64,000 nt of DNA. It comes from an uncultured Clostridia bacterium (GTDB lineage Bacteria > Bacillota > Clostridia > Christensenellales > Aristaeellaceae). Made by a program: the position numbers and the translations under genes. The DNA is taken from assembly GCA_947596085.1 (NCBI GenBank), contig CANQEW010000001.1:1-64000 (forward strand), written 5' to 3'. Positions 55,429-64,000 of the stretch are shown here, in pieces. The notes below the pieces were generated by a model that was given only the letters and a program-made list of their open reading frames with translations, was not told the DNA's origin and ran no database searches. Within the stretch, counting starts at the first letter, position 1, and every line of letters begins with the position of its first letter.

Positions 55429-58400
55429 ATGAGAAAGAGCGGCGTACTGATGCACGTCACCTCCCTGCCGTCGCGCGGCGGCGTGGGCACGCTGGGGCGT
55501 GCCGCCTATGAATTTGTGGACTTTGTGCGCGCTTCCGGCATGAACATCTGGCAGATGCTGCCCGTGGGGCCCACCGGCTACGCCGAGTCGCCCTACCAGA
55601 GCGCCTCCTCGCGCGCGGGCAACCCGCTGATGATCGACTTCGACCTCATGATCGAGGACGGCCTGCTGTGCGAGGGCAGCTATCGGCCGCTGCCGATCCT
55701 GGAAAACGTGGACTTCGAGGCCGTCAAGGCCCAGAATACCGAGCTGCTCAGGCGCGGCTTCGAGTTCTCCCGTGCGCGCGTCGCGCAGGAGCTCTCCGAT
55801 TTCGAGCGCACCCACCCCTGGGTGCGGGATTACGCGCTCTTCTGCGCCATCAAGGAAAAGTTCGGCTTCATCTCCTGGATGGAGTGGCCGGATCCGGCCA
55901 TCCGCCGCCGCGAGAGCGGCGCGGTGGCGAAGTACGCCGCCGAGCTCGCGGACTCCGTGGAGTTCTACATTTTCGGCCAGTACGTGTTCTTCGGCCAGTG
56001 GGAGCGGCTGCACGCCTACGCGAGGGCGAACGGCGTGGAACTGATGGGCGATCTGCCCATCTACGTGGCCGAGGACTCCGCCGACGTCTGGCTCAACCCC
56101 GACATGTTCGAGCTGGACGACGACGTGCGGCCCATTCGCATCGCGGGCGTGCCGCCGGACTACTTCCAGGCCGACGGCCAGCGCTGGGGCAACCCCCTGT
56201 ACAACTGGAAGCGCCACGAGGAGACGAAGTTCGCCTGGTGGGTCGAGCGCCTGCGCGCGCTGAGCGAGATGTTTGACATTCTGCGCATAGACCACTTCAT
56301 CGGCTTCGCCAAGTATTACGCCATCCCCGCCAGCGAGCCCACCGCGCGCAACGGCAAGTACGAGCTGGGCCCGGGCAAGAAGCTGTTCCGCCGCATTCAG
56401 CGGGAACTGCCGGGGCTGAAGATCGTGGCGGAGGACCTGGGCGTGTCCATCAAGCGCGCCAAGGACCTCCTGGCGTTCTGCGGCTATCCGGGCATGAAGC
56501 TTCTGCAGTTCGCCTTCGACGGCAGCGACGACAACGAGAACCTGCCGGAGAACCATCCGGCGAACTCCATCGCCTACACCGGCACCCACGACAACGAGAC
56601 GACGCTGGGCTGGTGGGAGAATCTCGACGAAAAGACCCGCGAGATCGCGCGCGAGCGGCTGCGTCTGCGCCGCGACGAGGACATCGTGCCCGCGATGCTC
56701 GACGCGCTGTGGGGAAGCCGCGCCGAAACCGCGATTGCGCCGATGCAGGACCTGCTCAATCTGGACAACGCCGCGCGCATGAACCTGCCCGGCACCGTGG
56801 GCGGCAACTGGCTGTGGCGGATGCAGCCCGCGGACTTGGAGCCGATCGCCCGCAACGTGCGCATTCTGAACCGCCGCCACCGGCGCGGCGCCACGCCGCG
56901 CCCCGACGCCGCCGCAATCGCCGCCGACGCGGAGCGCATCGCCATGGGCAGGTACCACGCGCCGCTCTCCGAACTGGGCGCGGACGCGCTGCACGACGCG
57001 GTATCCAGCGCCGTGATGCTCGCCATCGCCCCCGCGTGGGCGGACGACTGCGCCGCTCGGCTGGAGGGCCGGCGGGCGCTGTACCTGTCCGCCGAGTATC
57101 TGGTGGGCCGGCTGGTGTACAACAACCTGTTCAATCTAGGACTACTGGAGGATGTGCGCGCGCGGCTCGCGGAGCGCGGCGTGCGCCTGGCCGACCTCGA
57201 GGACGTGGAGGACGCCGCGCTGGGCAACGGCGGGCTGGGCCGCCTGGCCGCCTGCTTCCTGGACAGCGCCGCCACCCACAACGTGCCGCTGGACGGCTAC
57301 GGCCTGCGCTATCGCTACGGCCTGTTCGCGCAGATCTTCTCCAGGGACGGCCGCCAGCTCGAGCTGCCCGACGACTGGTCGCGTGCGGGCGATCCGTGGA
57401 GCATCCGGCGGGACGAGCGGACGCGGCTGGTGCCCATGAAGGGCCTGACCGTGCGCGCCGTGCCCTACGACATGCCCGTGATCGGCTACGGCGAAGGCGG
57501 CATCGGCACGCTGCGCCTGTGGCAGTGCGAAAGCGAGCACGAATTCGACTTCGACCTGTTCAACGCCCAGGACTACGCCGCCGCGTCGCGAGACAAGAAC
57601 GCCGCCGAGGACATCACCAAGCTGCTCTACCCCAACGACACCTTGAAGGCGGGCAAGCTGATGCGGCTGCGCCAGCAGTACGTGCTGTGCAGCGCGTCGC
57701 TGCAGGACATGCTGGAGGACTATCGCGCGAAGTGCGGCGACGACTATTCGCGCTTTGCCGAGCTGCACGCCATTCAGCTCAACGACACTCATCCCACCAT
57801 GGCGATTCCGGAGCTGATCCGCCTGCTGACGGAGGGCGGCATGGGCTTCGCCGCGGCGTTCAAGATCGCGCAGAAGACCTTCCGCTACACCAACCACACC
57901 GTCATGCGCGAGGCGCTGGAGTGCTGGGATGAGAAGCTATTGAAGGAGCTCTCGCCGGAGCTTTTGAAGATCATCCGCCGCATCGATGCGCGGCTGCGCC
58001 GCGAGCTCAAGCGCAAAGGCGCGCCCGAGCCGGAGGGCATGTACATCGTCCGGGACGGCCGCGTGCACATGGCGAACCTGGCCGTGTACGCCTCGAGCTA
58101 CACCAACGGCGTGGCGGCGATCCATTCGCAGATTTTGAAGGACGACGTGTTCCGGGAGTGGTACGCGCTCTGGCCGGAGCGCTTCCAGAACAAGACCAAC
58201 GGCATCACCCAGCGCCGCTGGCTGGGGCTATGCAACCCCGAGCTATGCGAGCTGCTGGACGAGGCCGTGGGCGAGGGATATCTGACCGATCTATACAAGC
58301 TGGAGGGTTTGAAGGACAAAATCGACGACGAACTCGCTTCACGCTTCCTTGAAGTCAAGCGCGAGAAGAAGCGCCAGCTTGCCGGGATCATCCGCGAGCG

Positions 58401-59259
58401 CGAGGGCGTCGACATCCCCGAGCACTTTGTGTTCAGCGTGCAGGTCAAGCGCCTGCACGAGTACAAGCGCCAGCTGTTGAACGCGCTGTCCATCTGGGAC
58501 ATCTACCAGTCGCTCAAGGACGGCAGTCTCGCGGACTTCCCCGCCACGGCCTTCATCTTCGGCGCGAAGAGCGCTCCGGGCTACCGGCGCGCGAAGGCGG
58601 TGATCTGCATCATCAACCGCATGGCGGAGATCATCAATCGCGACCCGGTCACGCAGGACAAGCTGCGCGTGGTCTTCTGCCACAACTACAACTGCTCCTA
58701 CGCCGAGCACATCATTCCAGCGGCGGACATCTCCGAGCAGATCTCCCCCGCGGGCACCGAGGCCAGCGGCACCGGCAACATGAAGCTGATGCTCAACGGC
58801 GCAGTGACGCTGGGCACCCGCGACGGCGCGAACATCGAAATCTTCGAGCAGGCGGGCGAGGAGAACAACTTCCCCTTCGGCGCGACGGTGGAGGAACTCA
58901 ACGCCATTCGCGACGCTTACGATCCGAAGGAGATCTACGAGGCGAACCCGAACCTGCGCCGCTCCATCGACGCGCTGATCGACGGCTCGCTGGGCGAGGA
59001 CATCCTGCCCGCCGGCGAGGAGGGATCGTTCGCCGAGCTGCGCGACTCGCTGCTCGTGGGCGCGAGCTGGCACCAGCCGGATCACTACTTCGTGCTATAC
59101 GACTATGCCTCCTACATGGAGGCCAAGCTCGCGGCCATCCGTGCGACGCGGGACGAGCTTGGGTTCGCGAAGATGTGCCTTGCGAACATTGCGGGCGCGG
59201 GCAAGTTTTCTTCCGACCGCACCATTGAGGAATATGCGCGCGAGCTTTGGTTTGTTTGA
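55429..59259 (+). CDS. Fused 4-alpha-glucanotransferase (MalQ) - alpha-glucan phosphorylase (GlgP)
   Basis: N-term GVGTLGRAAYEFVDF...LRIDHFIGF...VAEDLG...GTHDNETTLGWW; C-term ALGNGGLGRLAACFLDS...EASGTGNMKLMLNGAVTLGTRDGANIE; one uninterrupted frame. Confidence 0.95.
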   Translation: MRKSGVLMHVTSLPSRGGVGTLGRAAYEFVDFVRASGMNIWQMLPVGPTGYAESPYQSASSRAGNPLMIDFDLMIEDGLLCEGSYRPLPILENVDFEAVKAQNTELLRRGFEFSRARVAQELSDFERTHPWVRDYALFCAIKEKFGFISWMEWPDPAIRRRESGAVAKYAAELADSVEFYIFGQYVFFGQWERLHAYARANGVELMGDLPIYVAEDSADVWLNPDMFELDDDVRPIRIAGVPPDYFQADGQRWGNPLYNWKRHEETKFAWWVERLRALSEMFDILRIDHFIGFAKYYAIPASEPTARNGKYELGPGKKLFRRIQRELPGLKIVAEDLGVSIKRAKDLLAFCGYPGMKLLQFAFDGSDDNENLPENHPANSIAYTGTHDNETTLGWWENLDEKTREIARERLRLRRDEDIVPAMLDALWGSRAETAIAPMQDLLNLDNAARMNLPGTVGGNWLWRMQPADLEPIARNVRILNRRHRRGATPRPDAAAIAADAERIAMGRYHAPLSELGADALHDAVSSAVMLAIAPAWADDCAARLEGRRALYLSAEYLVGRLVYNNLFNLGLLEDVRARLAERGVRLADLEDVEDAALGNGGLGRLAACFLDSAATHNVPLDGYGLRYRYGLFAQIFSRDGRQLELPDDWSRAGDPWSIRRDERTRLVPMKGLTVRAVPYDMPVIGYGEGGIGTLRLWQCESEHEFDFDLFNAQDYAAASRDKNAAEDITKLLYPNDTLKAGKLMRLRQQYVLCSASLQDMLEDYRAKCGDDYSRFAELHAIQLNDTHPTMAIPELIRLLTEGGMGFAAAFKIAQKTFRYTNHTVMREALECWDEKLLKELSPELLKIIRRIDARLRRELKRKGAPEPEGMYIVRDGRVHMANLAVYASSYTNGVAAIHSQILKDDVFREWYALWPERFQNKTNGITQRRWLGLCNPELCELLDEAVGEGYLTDLYKLEGLKDKIDDELASRFLEVKREKKRQLAGIIREREGVDIPEHFVFSVQVKRLHEYKRQLLNALSIWDIYQSLKDGSLADFPATAFIFGAKSAPGYRRAKAVICIINRMAEIINRDPVTQDKLRVVFCHNYNCSYAEHIIPAADISEQISPAGTEASGTGNMKLMLNGAVTLGTRDGANIEIFEQAGEENNFPFGATVEELNAIRDAYDPKEIYEANPNLRRSIDALIDGSLGEDILPAGEEGSFAELRDSLLVGASWHQPDHYFVLYDYASYMEAKLAAIRATRDELGFAKMCLANIAGAGKFSSDRTIEEYARELWFV

Positions 59260-59391
59260 GGTTTGATGGGAATGCAGGGGCCGCCTCGGTGAATGAGGCG
59301 GCCCTTTTGATGGGTTTTGGGGGCTTATGGTGGCAGGGATGGGATGGAAATTTCGGTGGATGTGATAGGAGATCAGAGTTACTGGCAGCTG

Positions 59392-59426
59392 TTTCGGCTT
59401 GGAAAGCTCTGCTTTCCAAGCCGAAA
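59392..59426. repeat. 16-bp perfect inverted repeat within a multi-hairpin intergenic element
   Basis: TTTCGGCTTGGAAAGC-TCT-GCTTTCCAAGCCGAAA. Confidence 0.9.
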
Positions 59427-59665
59427 AGCGCTGCGGCGGCCCGCGATTGGTTTTGATGCTGGGTGAGGGCTGGATGCCCAGCGCGGATTTTTTCGCGGGC
59501 CGCTGGGGGTACGCTGGGCGCTGCCCAGACCCGCCAAAGGGGCACTGCCCCTTTGGAATCCCTTCTGCTGCCGCGCTTGGGCGATGAGATTTGGGGACAA
59601 ATCAAGAGCCGCCTCGGTTCAGTGAGCGGCCCTGGGTTCCGGCGATACGCATCTGTTCGGAACGG

Positions 59666-60583
59666 TTATTCCGCTCCCTTGCCGACTGCGCCGCTATTTC
59701 GGCTCTCGTTATAACAGCTCACGATGTCCGACAACAGCTCCGGATGGTCGAAGTCCGGCAGGCACACCAGATTGGTCTCCATCATCATCGGCAAATTCTC
59801 GATCGGCAGCGCCACGATCTTATGCTTACTCAATTCGTCCATGCATGCGCTGCGCGCCAGCACGGACACCCCGAAGTTCCGCCGGATCAGATCCTTGATG
59901 GTCGCGATGCTATCCATCTCCAGCACCACGTTGAACTCGCGCAGGCTCAATCCCAGGCACTCCAGCGAGGAGGTGAACAGTTTACGCGTGCTGGAATTCG
60001 GCAGGCGCAGGATCAATTTCTCCTTTCGCAGATCGTTGACGCTCACCGTGTTGCGCTTGGCCAGGCGGTGGGACGGCGAAACGATCAGCACCAGGCTATC
60101 CGTATCCAGCATCAGGTAGCGAAAGTCGGGGTCGGGCTTCTTTCCGTCGATGACGGCGAAGTCGATCTCGTAGTTCTTCAGCATGCGTCGGAGCTTATCC
60201 ACGGATGCGGTGACCACCTTGATGGACACGCTCTCGTGCATCTCCACATAGCGCGCCAGCGTCTCCGCGATGGCGTTGCTCTCCGCCGTGTGGGTGATGC
60301 CCACGGTGAGCGAGGCGATCTGCAGCTTCTCGTCGTCCAGCTCGCCGCGCAGGCTGCGGTAGAGGGCAATCATGCGCTTCGCGTACTTGATGACGATTTC
60401 GCCCTCGTGGGTGGGCCGCAGCGCGTTATTCACGCGGTCGAACATGCGCACGCCCAGCTCCTGCTCCAGCGCGCGGATGTGCTGGCTGACCGCCGGCTGC
60501 GACAGCGACAGCCGCTCGGCCGCCCGGGTAAAGTTCCCGGTCTCGCTGACTTCCAGCAGCGACAAAAGCTTGGGGTCAACCAC
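59666..60583 (-). CDS. LysR-family transcriptional regulator
   Basis: LLSLLEVSETGNFTRAAERLSLSQPAVSQHIRALEQELGVRMFDR. Confidence 0.95.
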   Translation of the reverse strand: MVDPKLLSLLEVSETGNFTRAAERLSLSQPAVSQHIRALEQELGVRMFDRVNNALRPTHEGEIVIKYAKRMIALYRSLRGELDDEKLQIASLTVGITHTAESNAIAETLARYVEMHESVSIKVVTASVDKLRRMLKNYEIDFAVIDGKKPDPDFRYLMLDTDSLVLIVSPSHRLAKRNTVSVNDLRKEKLILRLPNSSTRKLFTSSLECLGLSLREFNVVLEMDSIATIKDLIRRNFGVSVLARSACMDELSKHKIVALPIENLPMMMETNLVCLPDFDHPELLSDIVSCYNESRNSGAVGKGAE

Positions 60584-60601
60584 GATCGGCTCACTCCTTT
60601 C

Positions 60602-62020
60602 TCAAGCGGGCGCCAACCGCCGCAGGGGATTCGCCCGGGGGTACAAAAACGCGACGAACAGGCACGCCGCCACGGCGCAGCAGAGCACGTCCGCGATCGG
60701 CGTCGCCCAGACGAGCCCGCAGACCGGATCGAGGCTACCCAGCGCGAACATCAGGGGAATGTCCAGCACGCCCTTGCGCAGAATCGCCAGCAGGAACGAC
60801 CGGAAGCCGCAGCCGACGGCCTGAAAGAAACTGATCGTCGCGTAAGCCAGCGCGGAGAACGATCCGCCCAGGCACAGGATGCGCAGGAAGCGCGCGCCGC
60901 TGTGCAGCGATTCGGTGCTTCCCTGAATGAACAGCCCCACCAGCGGCTCGCTGAGCGTCAGGCAGACGGCCGTGCACGCCGCGGCCAGGCCGACGGAGAT
61001 GGCCATCGAAGCCAGCGCCGCCCGGCGCATGCGCCGGTGATCGCCCGACGCGAAGTTATAGCTGATCAGCGGCAGCACGCCCTGGGCCATGCCGCGCGCG
61101 ATGCAGTGCGCCAGCATGTTGATCTTCTTGGCCACGCCGATGCCGGCCTGCATCGCCACGCCGTTGGCGGCCATCAGGTGGTCCAGCACGGCGTAGGATA
61201 CATTCTCCAGCAGCGTCATCAGGCAGGCGGGCAAGCCGCAGTTGAACACCTCCGCCGGAACGCCGCCGCGCAGCATTTCCGCGCTCGGACGGAACCGCAG
61301 CGCGCTCGCCTCCCGTCCGCGGCGAAGCGCAACGACGAAGTAGAGCGTGGAGATCAGGTTCGACAATGCGGTCGCGGCCGCCGCTCCGGCCACCTCCCAG
61401 CCCCGGGGGAACAGCACGAACATAAACAGCGGATCCAGCGCGATGTTGATCAGTCCGCCGGCAACGATGCCCGCGCTCGCGTGCATGCTGCGACCCTCCG
61501 CGCGCAGCAGGTGCGCGAAGAACGTGCTCATCGCCGCGAACGCGCCGCCCGCCACCACCGTGATGCGCATGTAGCTGCGCGCCTGCGCGTGCACGGCCGC
61601 GTTGCCGCCGCCCAGCAGGTCGATGAAGCGGTCCATGAACAGCCGCGCGCCCAGCAGGTACGCAGCCACGGTCAGCAGGCATCCCCAGAAGGCGAACGCG
61701 GACGCGTCGCCGGCGCGGCGCGGGTCGCGCGCGCCCAGCGCCCGGGAGATCGCGCTCGCGCCCCCGACGCCGTAGAGGTTCGATATGGCGGAGAGGAACA
61801 TGAACGCGGGCATGCAGATTGTGACCGCCGTCAGCATGGCGTCGTTTCCCGTCATGCCGATGAAGAAGGTGTCGGCGATGTTGTAGACGACCAGTATGAT
61901 CTGGCCCATGACCGTCGGCAGCGCCAGCCGCGCGATCGCGCGCAGGATCGGGCCCTCCTCAAACAAGGCGCGCTCTCTGCTCCGCTCCCTCATACCATTG
62001 TACCTCCCCTCGCGCCGCAA
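60602..62020 (-). CDS. MATE-family efflux transporter
   Basis: ALPTVMGQIILVVYNIADTFFIGMTGNDAMLTAV. Confidence 0.93.
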   Translation of the reverse strand: MRREGRYNGMRERSRERALFEEGPILRAIARLALPTVMGQIILVVYNIADTFFIGMTGNDAMLTAVTICMPAFMFLSAISNLYGVGGASAISRALGARDPRRAGDASAFAFWGCLLTVAAYLLGARLFMDRFIDLLGGGNAAVHAQARSYMRITVVAGGAFAAMSTFFAHLLRAEGRSMHASAGIVAGGLINIALDPLFMFVLFPRGWEVAGAAAATALSNLISTLYFVVALRRGREASALRFRPSAEMLRGGVPAEVFNCGLPACLMTLLENVSYAVLDHLMAANGVAMQAGIGVAKKINMLAHCIARGMAQGVLPLISYNFASGDHRRMRRAALASMAISVGLAAACTAVCLTLSEPLVGLFIQGSTESLHSGARFLRILCLGGSFSALAYATISFFQAVGCGFRSFLLAILRKGVLDIPLMFALGSLDPVCGLVWATPIADVLCCAVAACLFVAFLYPRANPLRRLAPA

Positions 62021-62276
62021 ATCAAGCTTTTGACGACATTATACCGTCCCGCTAGGCAAAGCGCAAATAATAATTGGCAGCATCATTCAAAGTTTTTCTT
62101 ATGATTTGGCGCGTTTTCATCCATTTTGTCCGATGTTCAAATTCACATTCTGTGCAAATCTATGGAAAATCCTCCGGGACCCATAAGAAATTTCTTGGTC
62201 TCCCATAGTTATATTTATTCCTTTTTTCGGAACAAATCACAAAACTCCCATATCCATTTTGTGAATATCATTGTAA

Positions 62277-62304
62277 GCGGCGCTTCGCGAATCGCGAAGC
62301 GCCG
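62277..62304. terminator. Strong hairpin between MATE and anti-sigma genes
   Basis: GCGGCGCTTCGCG-AAT-CGCGAAGCGCCGC. Confidence 0.6.
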
Positions 62305-62346
62305 CCTCTCGTGTGAAGTTTCCGATTCCGGTTTCGAGGGGTCATC

Positions 62347-63537
62347 CTACTTCTCCGCGCTGAAGCCCTGGCTCGGCGGCATGGTCACAACGGGCGCGTC
62401 CACCTCGCGCACCCTGCACTCGATCCGCCCCATCGGCGGGCCGTCGATGACATCCGGCATCAGGTAGAGCACGTCGGGGAGTTCGTCGAAGGGCTTCACC
62501 TCATACGACCAGTAGTACTTGCCGTCGATTTCGGGCGACCCCTCGCCGCCGCTGCTGCCGCAAAGGTTGTGCCCCTCCGCGTCGTAGAGGCCGATAGAGA
62601 TGCCCATGAGCTCCTCGGGGAGCGGATCGTAGACGTATTCCAACGTGAGATAGCCCCGCACCGGGGTCAGATTGATGCCCGCCCGAAGCACCTCCACGCG
62701 GTCGAGCTTTGTCTGCGGAACCAGCTCGATATAGCGCTCCGCGGCCGAGAGCTTCATCGGTGTCTCAATGGCGTCCATCGCGCAGGATTCATATGCGCCC
62801 CTCCCCGCATCCACAAATTTGCCGTCCGGGGTCTTCTCATCCCACTTCACGCGCAGCCGCACCTTCGGCTCCACGCACAGCGTCACACTCTCCCCGAGGG
62901 GAATCTCCGATCTACCGCTGCCGTGAAGGACGATGCTGCCGTCCTCCATGGCGTCGCCCAGCCAGGATTCAATGGGAATTTCCTCGCCATTTTCAGCGAT
63001 GATGTTCGCATTCACGTCGCAGTCGATCTCCCGCCTGCCGTCCTTGCGGCCGAGGAAGTGCCACCTGACGGCTCCATCGACTTCTTCCTCCCCGACCACA
63101 TAATCGGTGTCGCCCCAGCCCCAGCTTCCCTCGAAGCAGGGGTTCTGCAGCGCGTACTCCCGCGCGTCCACCTTCGGCGTGAAGCGCAGCTGCACCAGCG
63201 CGCCCTGGCCGTCGTACACGGCCTCCTCCACCGTGAGCTTCACCAGCTCGTTCTCCGCCGAACCCAGCTCCGTCTCCACCATCTCCTCCGCCTCCGGCAG
63301 GGGCTTATAGGAATCGTACCGGAAATATTCGAATATCCCCAGCTCCCGCGCCGCCAGCGCGCCGCCGGCCAGCGCCAGTATCGCGATGATCGCCGCGATC
63401 AGCGCGGTGGTCAGCTTGTGCCGCTTGCGAATATGTCTCATCTCTTCTTCCTCCAATCCGTCCAGCGCCTCCAGCAGCCGGCGGTGGAAGGCCTCGGGCG
63501 CTTCGCCGTAAGCGTCCTGCCAATCCTTGCGATTCAT
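62347..63537 (-). CDS. DUF4179-type membrane anti-sigma factor
   Basis: N-terminal cytosolic region, one TM (LTTALIAAIIAILALAGGALAA), extracellular domain; overlaps ECF sigma gene. Confidence 0.8.
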   Translation of the reverse strand: MNRKDWQDAYGEAPEAFHRRLLEALDGLEEEEMRHIRKRHKLTTALIAAIIAILALAGGALAARELGIFEYFRYDSYKPLPEAEEMVETELGSAENELVKLTVEEAVYDGQGALVQLRFTPKVDAREYALQNPCFEGSWGWGDTDYVVGEEEVDGAVRWHFLGRKDGRREIDCDVNANIIAENGEEIPIESWLGDAMEDGSIVLHGSGRSEIPLGESVTLCVEPKVRLRVKWDEKTPDGKFVDAGRGAYESCAMDAIETPMKLSAAERYIELVPQTKLDRVEVLRAGINLTPVRGYLTLEYVYDPLPEELMGISIGLYDAEGHNLCGSSGGEGSPEIDGKYYWSYEVKPFDELPDVLYLMPDVIDGPPMGRIECRVREVDAPVVTMPPSQGFSAEK

Positions 63538-63980
63538 GCCCGTCCCTCCTCTCCGTCCAGCAGCCTGCGCAGCTCCTTCTTCGCCCGCGCCAGCCGCGAC
63601 TTGACCGTGCCCTCGGAAAGCTCCAATATCTGCGCGACCTCCCGGATCCGGTAGCCCTCCATGTAGCACAGCACCACCGGCAGCCGAAGCTCCCGCTCCA
63701 ACGCGTCCAGCGCGTCCCGAAGCTCCGGGTTCGCGCCCTCCGGCGCGATTTGCTCCGGCAGTTCCTCCATCGGCACGACGTGCTTCCTCCGGCGCAGCTG
63801 ATCGCAGCAGGCGTTGATGAGGATGCGCGTGAGCCAGGTTTCGAAGAACTGCGGCTTGCGCAGGCTGTCCCGGCGCTCCCATGCGCGCGCAATGGCCTCC
63901 TGCACCGCGTCCATCTGATCCTGCGGCTCCCGGAGCAGGCCCCTGCTCACCCGGTACAGGCGATTCTCCATCGCCAGCAC
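63534..63980 (-). CDS. ECF RNA polymerase sigma factor (start may lie outside the window)
   Basis: QDQMDAVQEAIARAWERRDSLRKPQFFETWLTRILINACCDQLRRRK...LELSEGTVKSRLARAKKELR. Confidence 0.92.
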   Translation of the reverse strand: MLAMENRLYRVSRGLLREPQDQMDAVQEAIARAWERRDSLRKPQFFETWLTRILINACCDQLRRRKHVVPMEELPEQIAPEGANPELRDALDALERELRLPVVLCYMEGYRIREVAQILELSEGTVKSRLARAKKELRRLLDGEEGRA

Positions 63981-64000
63981 CCGCCGCGCGAATTCCGCCC

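Noticed and set aside
54094-58103. Host copies of GCTACAC (54094, 57884, 58097) as part of the motif system
   Set aside because: All three are in the ordinary Tyr-Thr codon phase, at irregular low density; explainable by codon usage
59591-62104. 837-aa plus-strand ORF opposite LysR and MATE genes
   Set aside because: Antisense shadow ORF (His/Arg/Gln-rich, no recognisable domain); the minus-strand genes are clear

Overview
The window holds a near-complete siphovirus-type prophage (about 1.47-48.7 kb) in a GC-rich Firmicutes/Clostridia-like chromosome. A Mrr-like restriction gene lies to its left. To its right are ssrA (tmRNA)-smpB and ordinary host genes: an ADP-ribosylation-eraser operon, a glycosyltransferase, a fused MalQ-GlgP, a LysR regulator, a MATE transporter, and ECF sigma/anti-sigma. 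Prophage order: serine recombinase and CI-like repressor on the minus strand; then on the plus strand DUF2800, DUF2815, DNA polymerase A, ThyX, MazG-like, VapE primase/helicase, VRR-NUC, SNF2 helicase, late regulator, two ADP-ribosyltransferase-like genes, terminase, portal, capsid, tail, tape measure, lysin, holin, and a post-lysis module (second SNF2 helicase, methyltransferase, SSB, macrodomain). The strongest unexplained signal is a strand-polarised 7-mer, GCTACAC. I count 26 plus-strand copies between 5.1 and 48.6 kb and no GTGTAGC there. They are spaced 1-3.4 kb apart and occur in all three codon phases, often forcing otherwise rare codons (GCT-ACA, CTA-CAC). Other leads: a ~260-bp AT-rich non-coding element duplicated at 15.1 and 41.5 kb; a chain of overlapping MTGK* mini-ORFs before the holin; phage ADP-ribosylation writers and an eraser next to a host eraser operon; and shared repressor-operator-like sites at two promoters 38 kb apart. 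All assignments come from reading the sequence; no database search was run.
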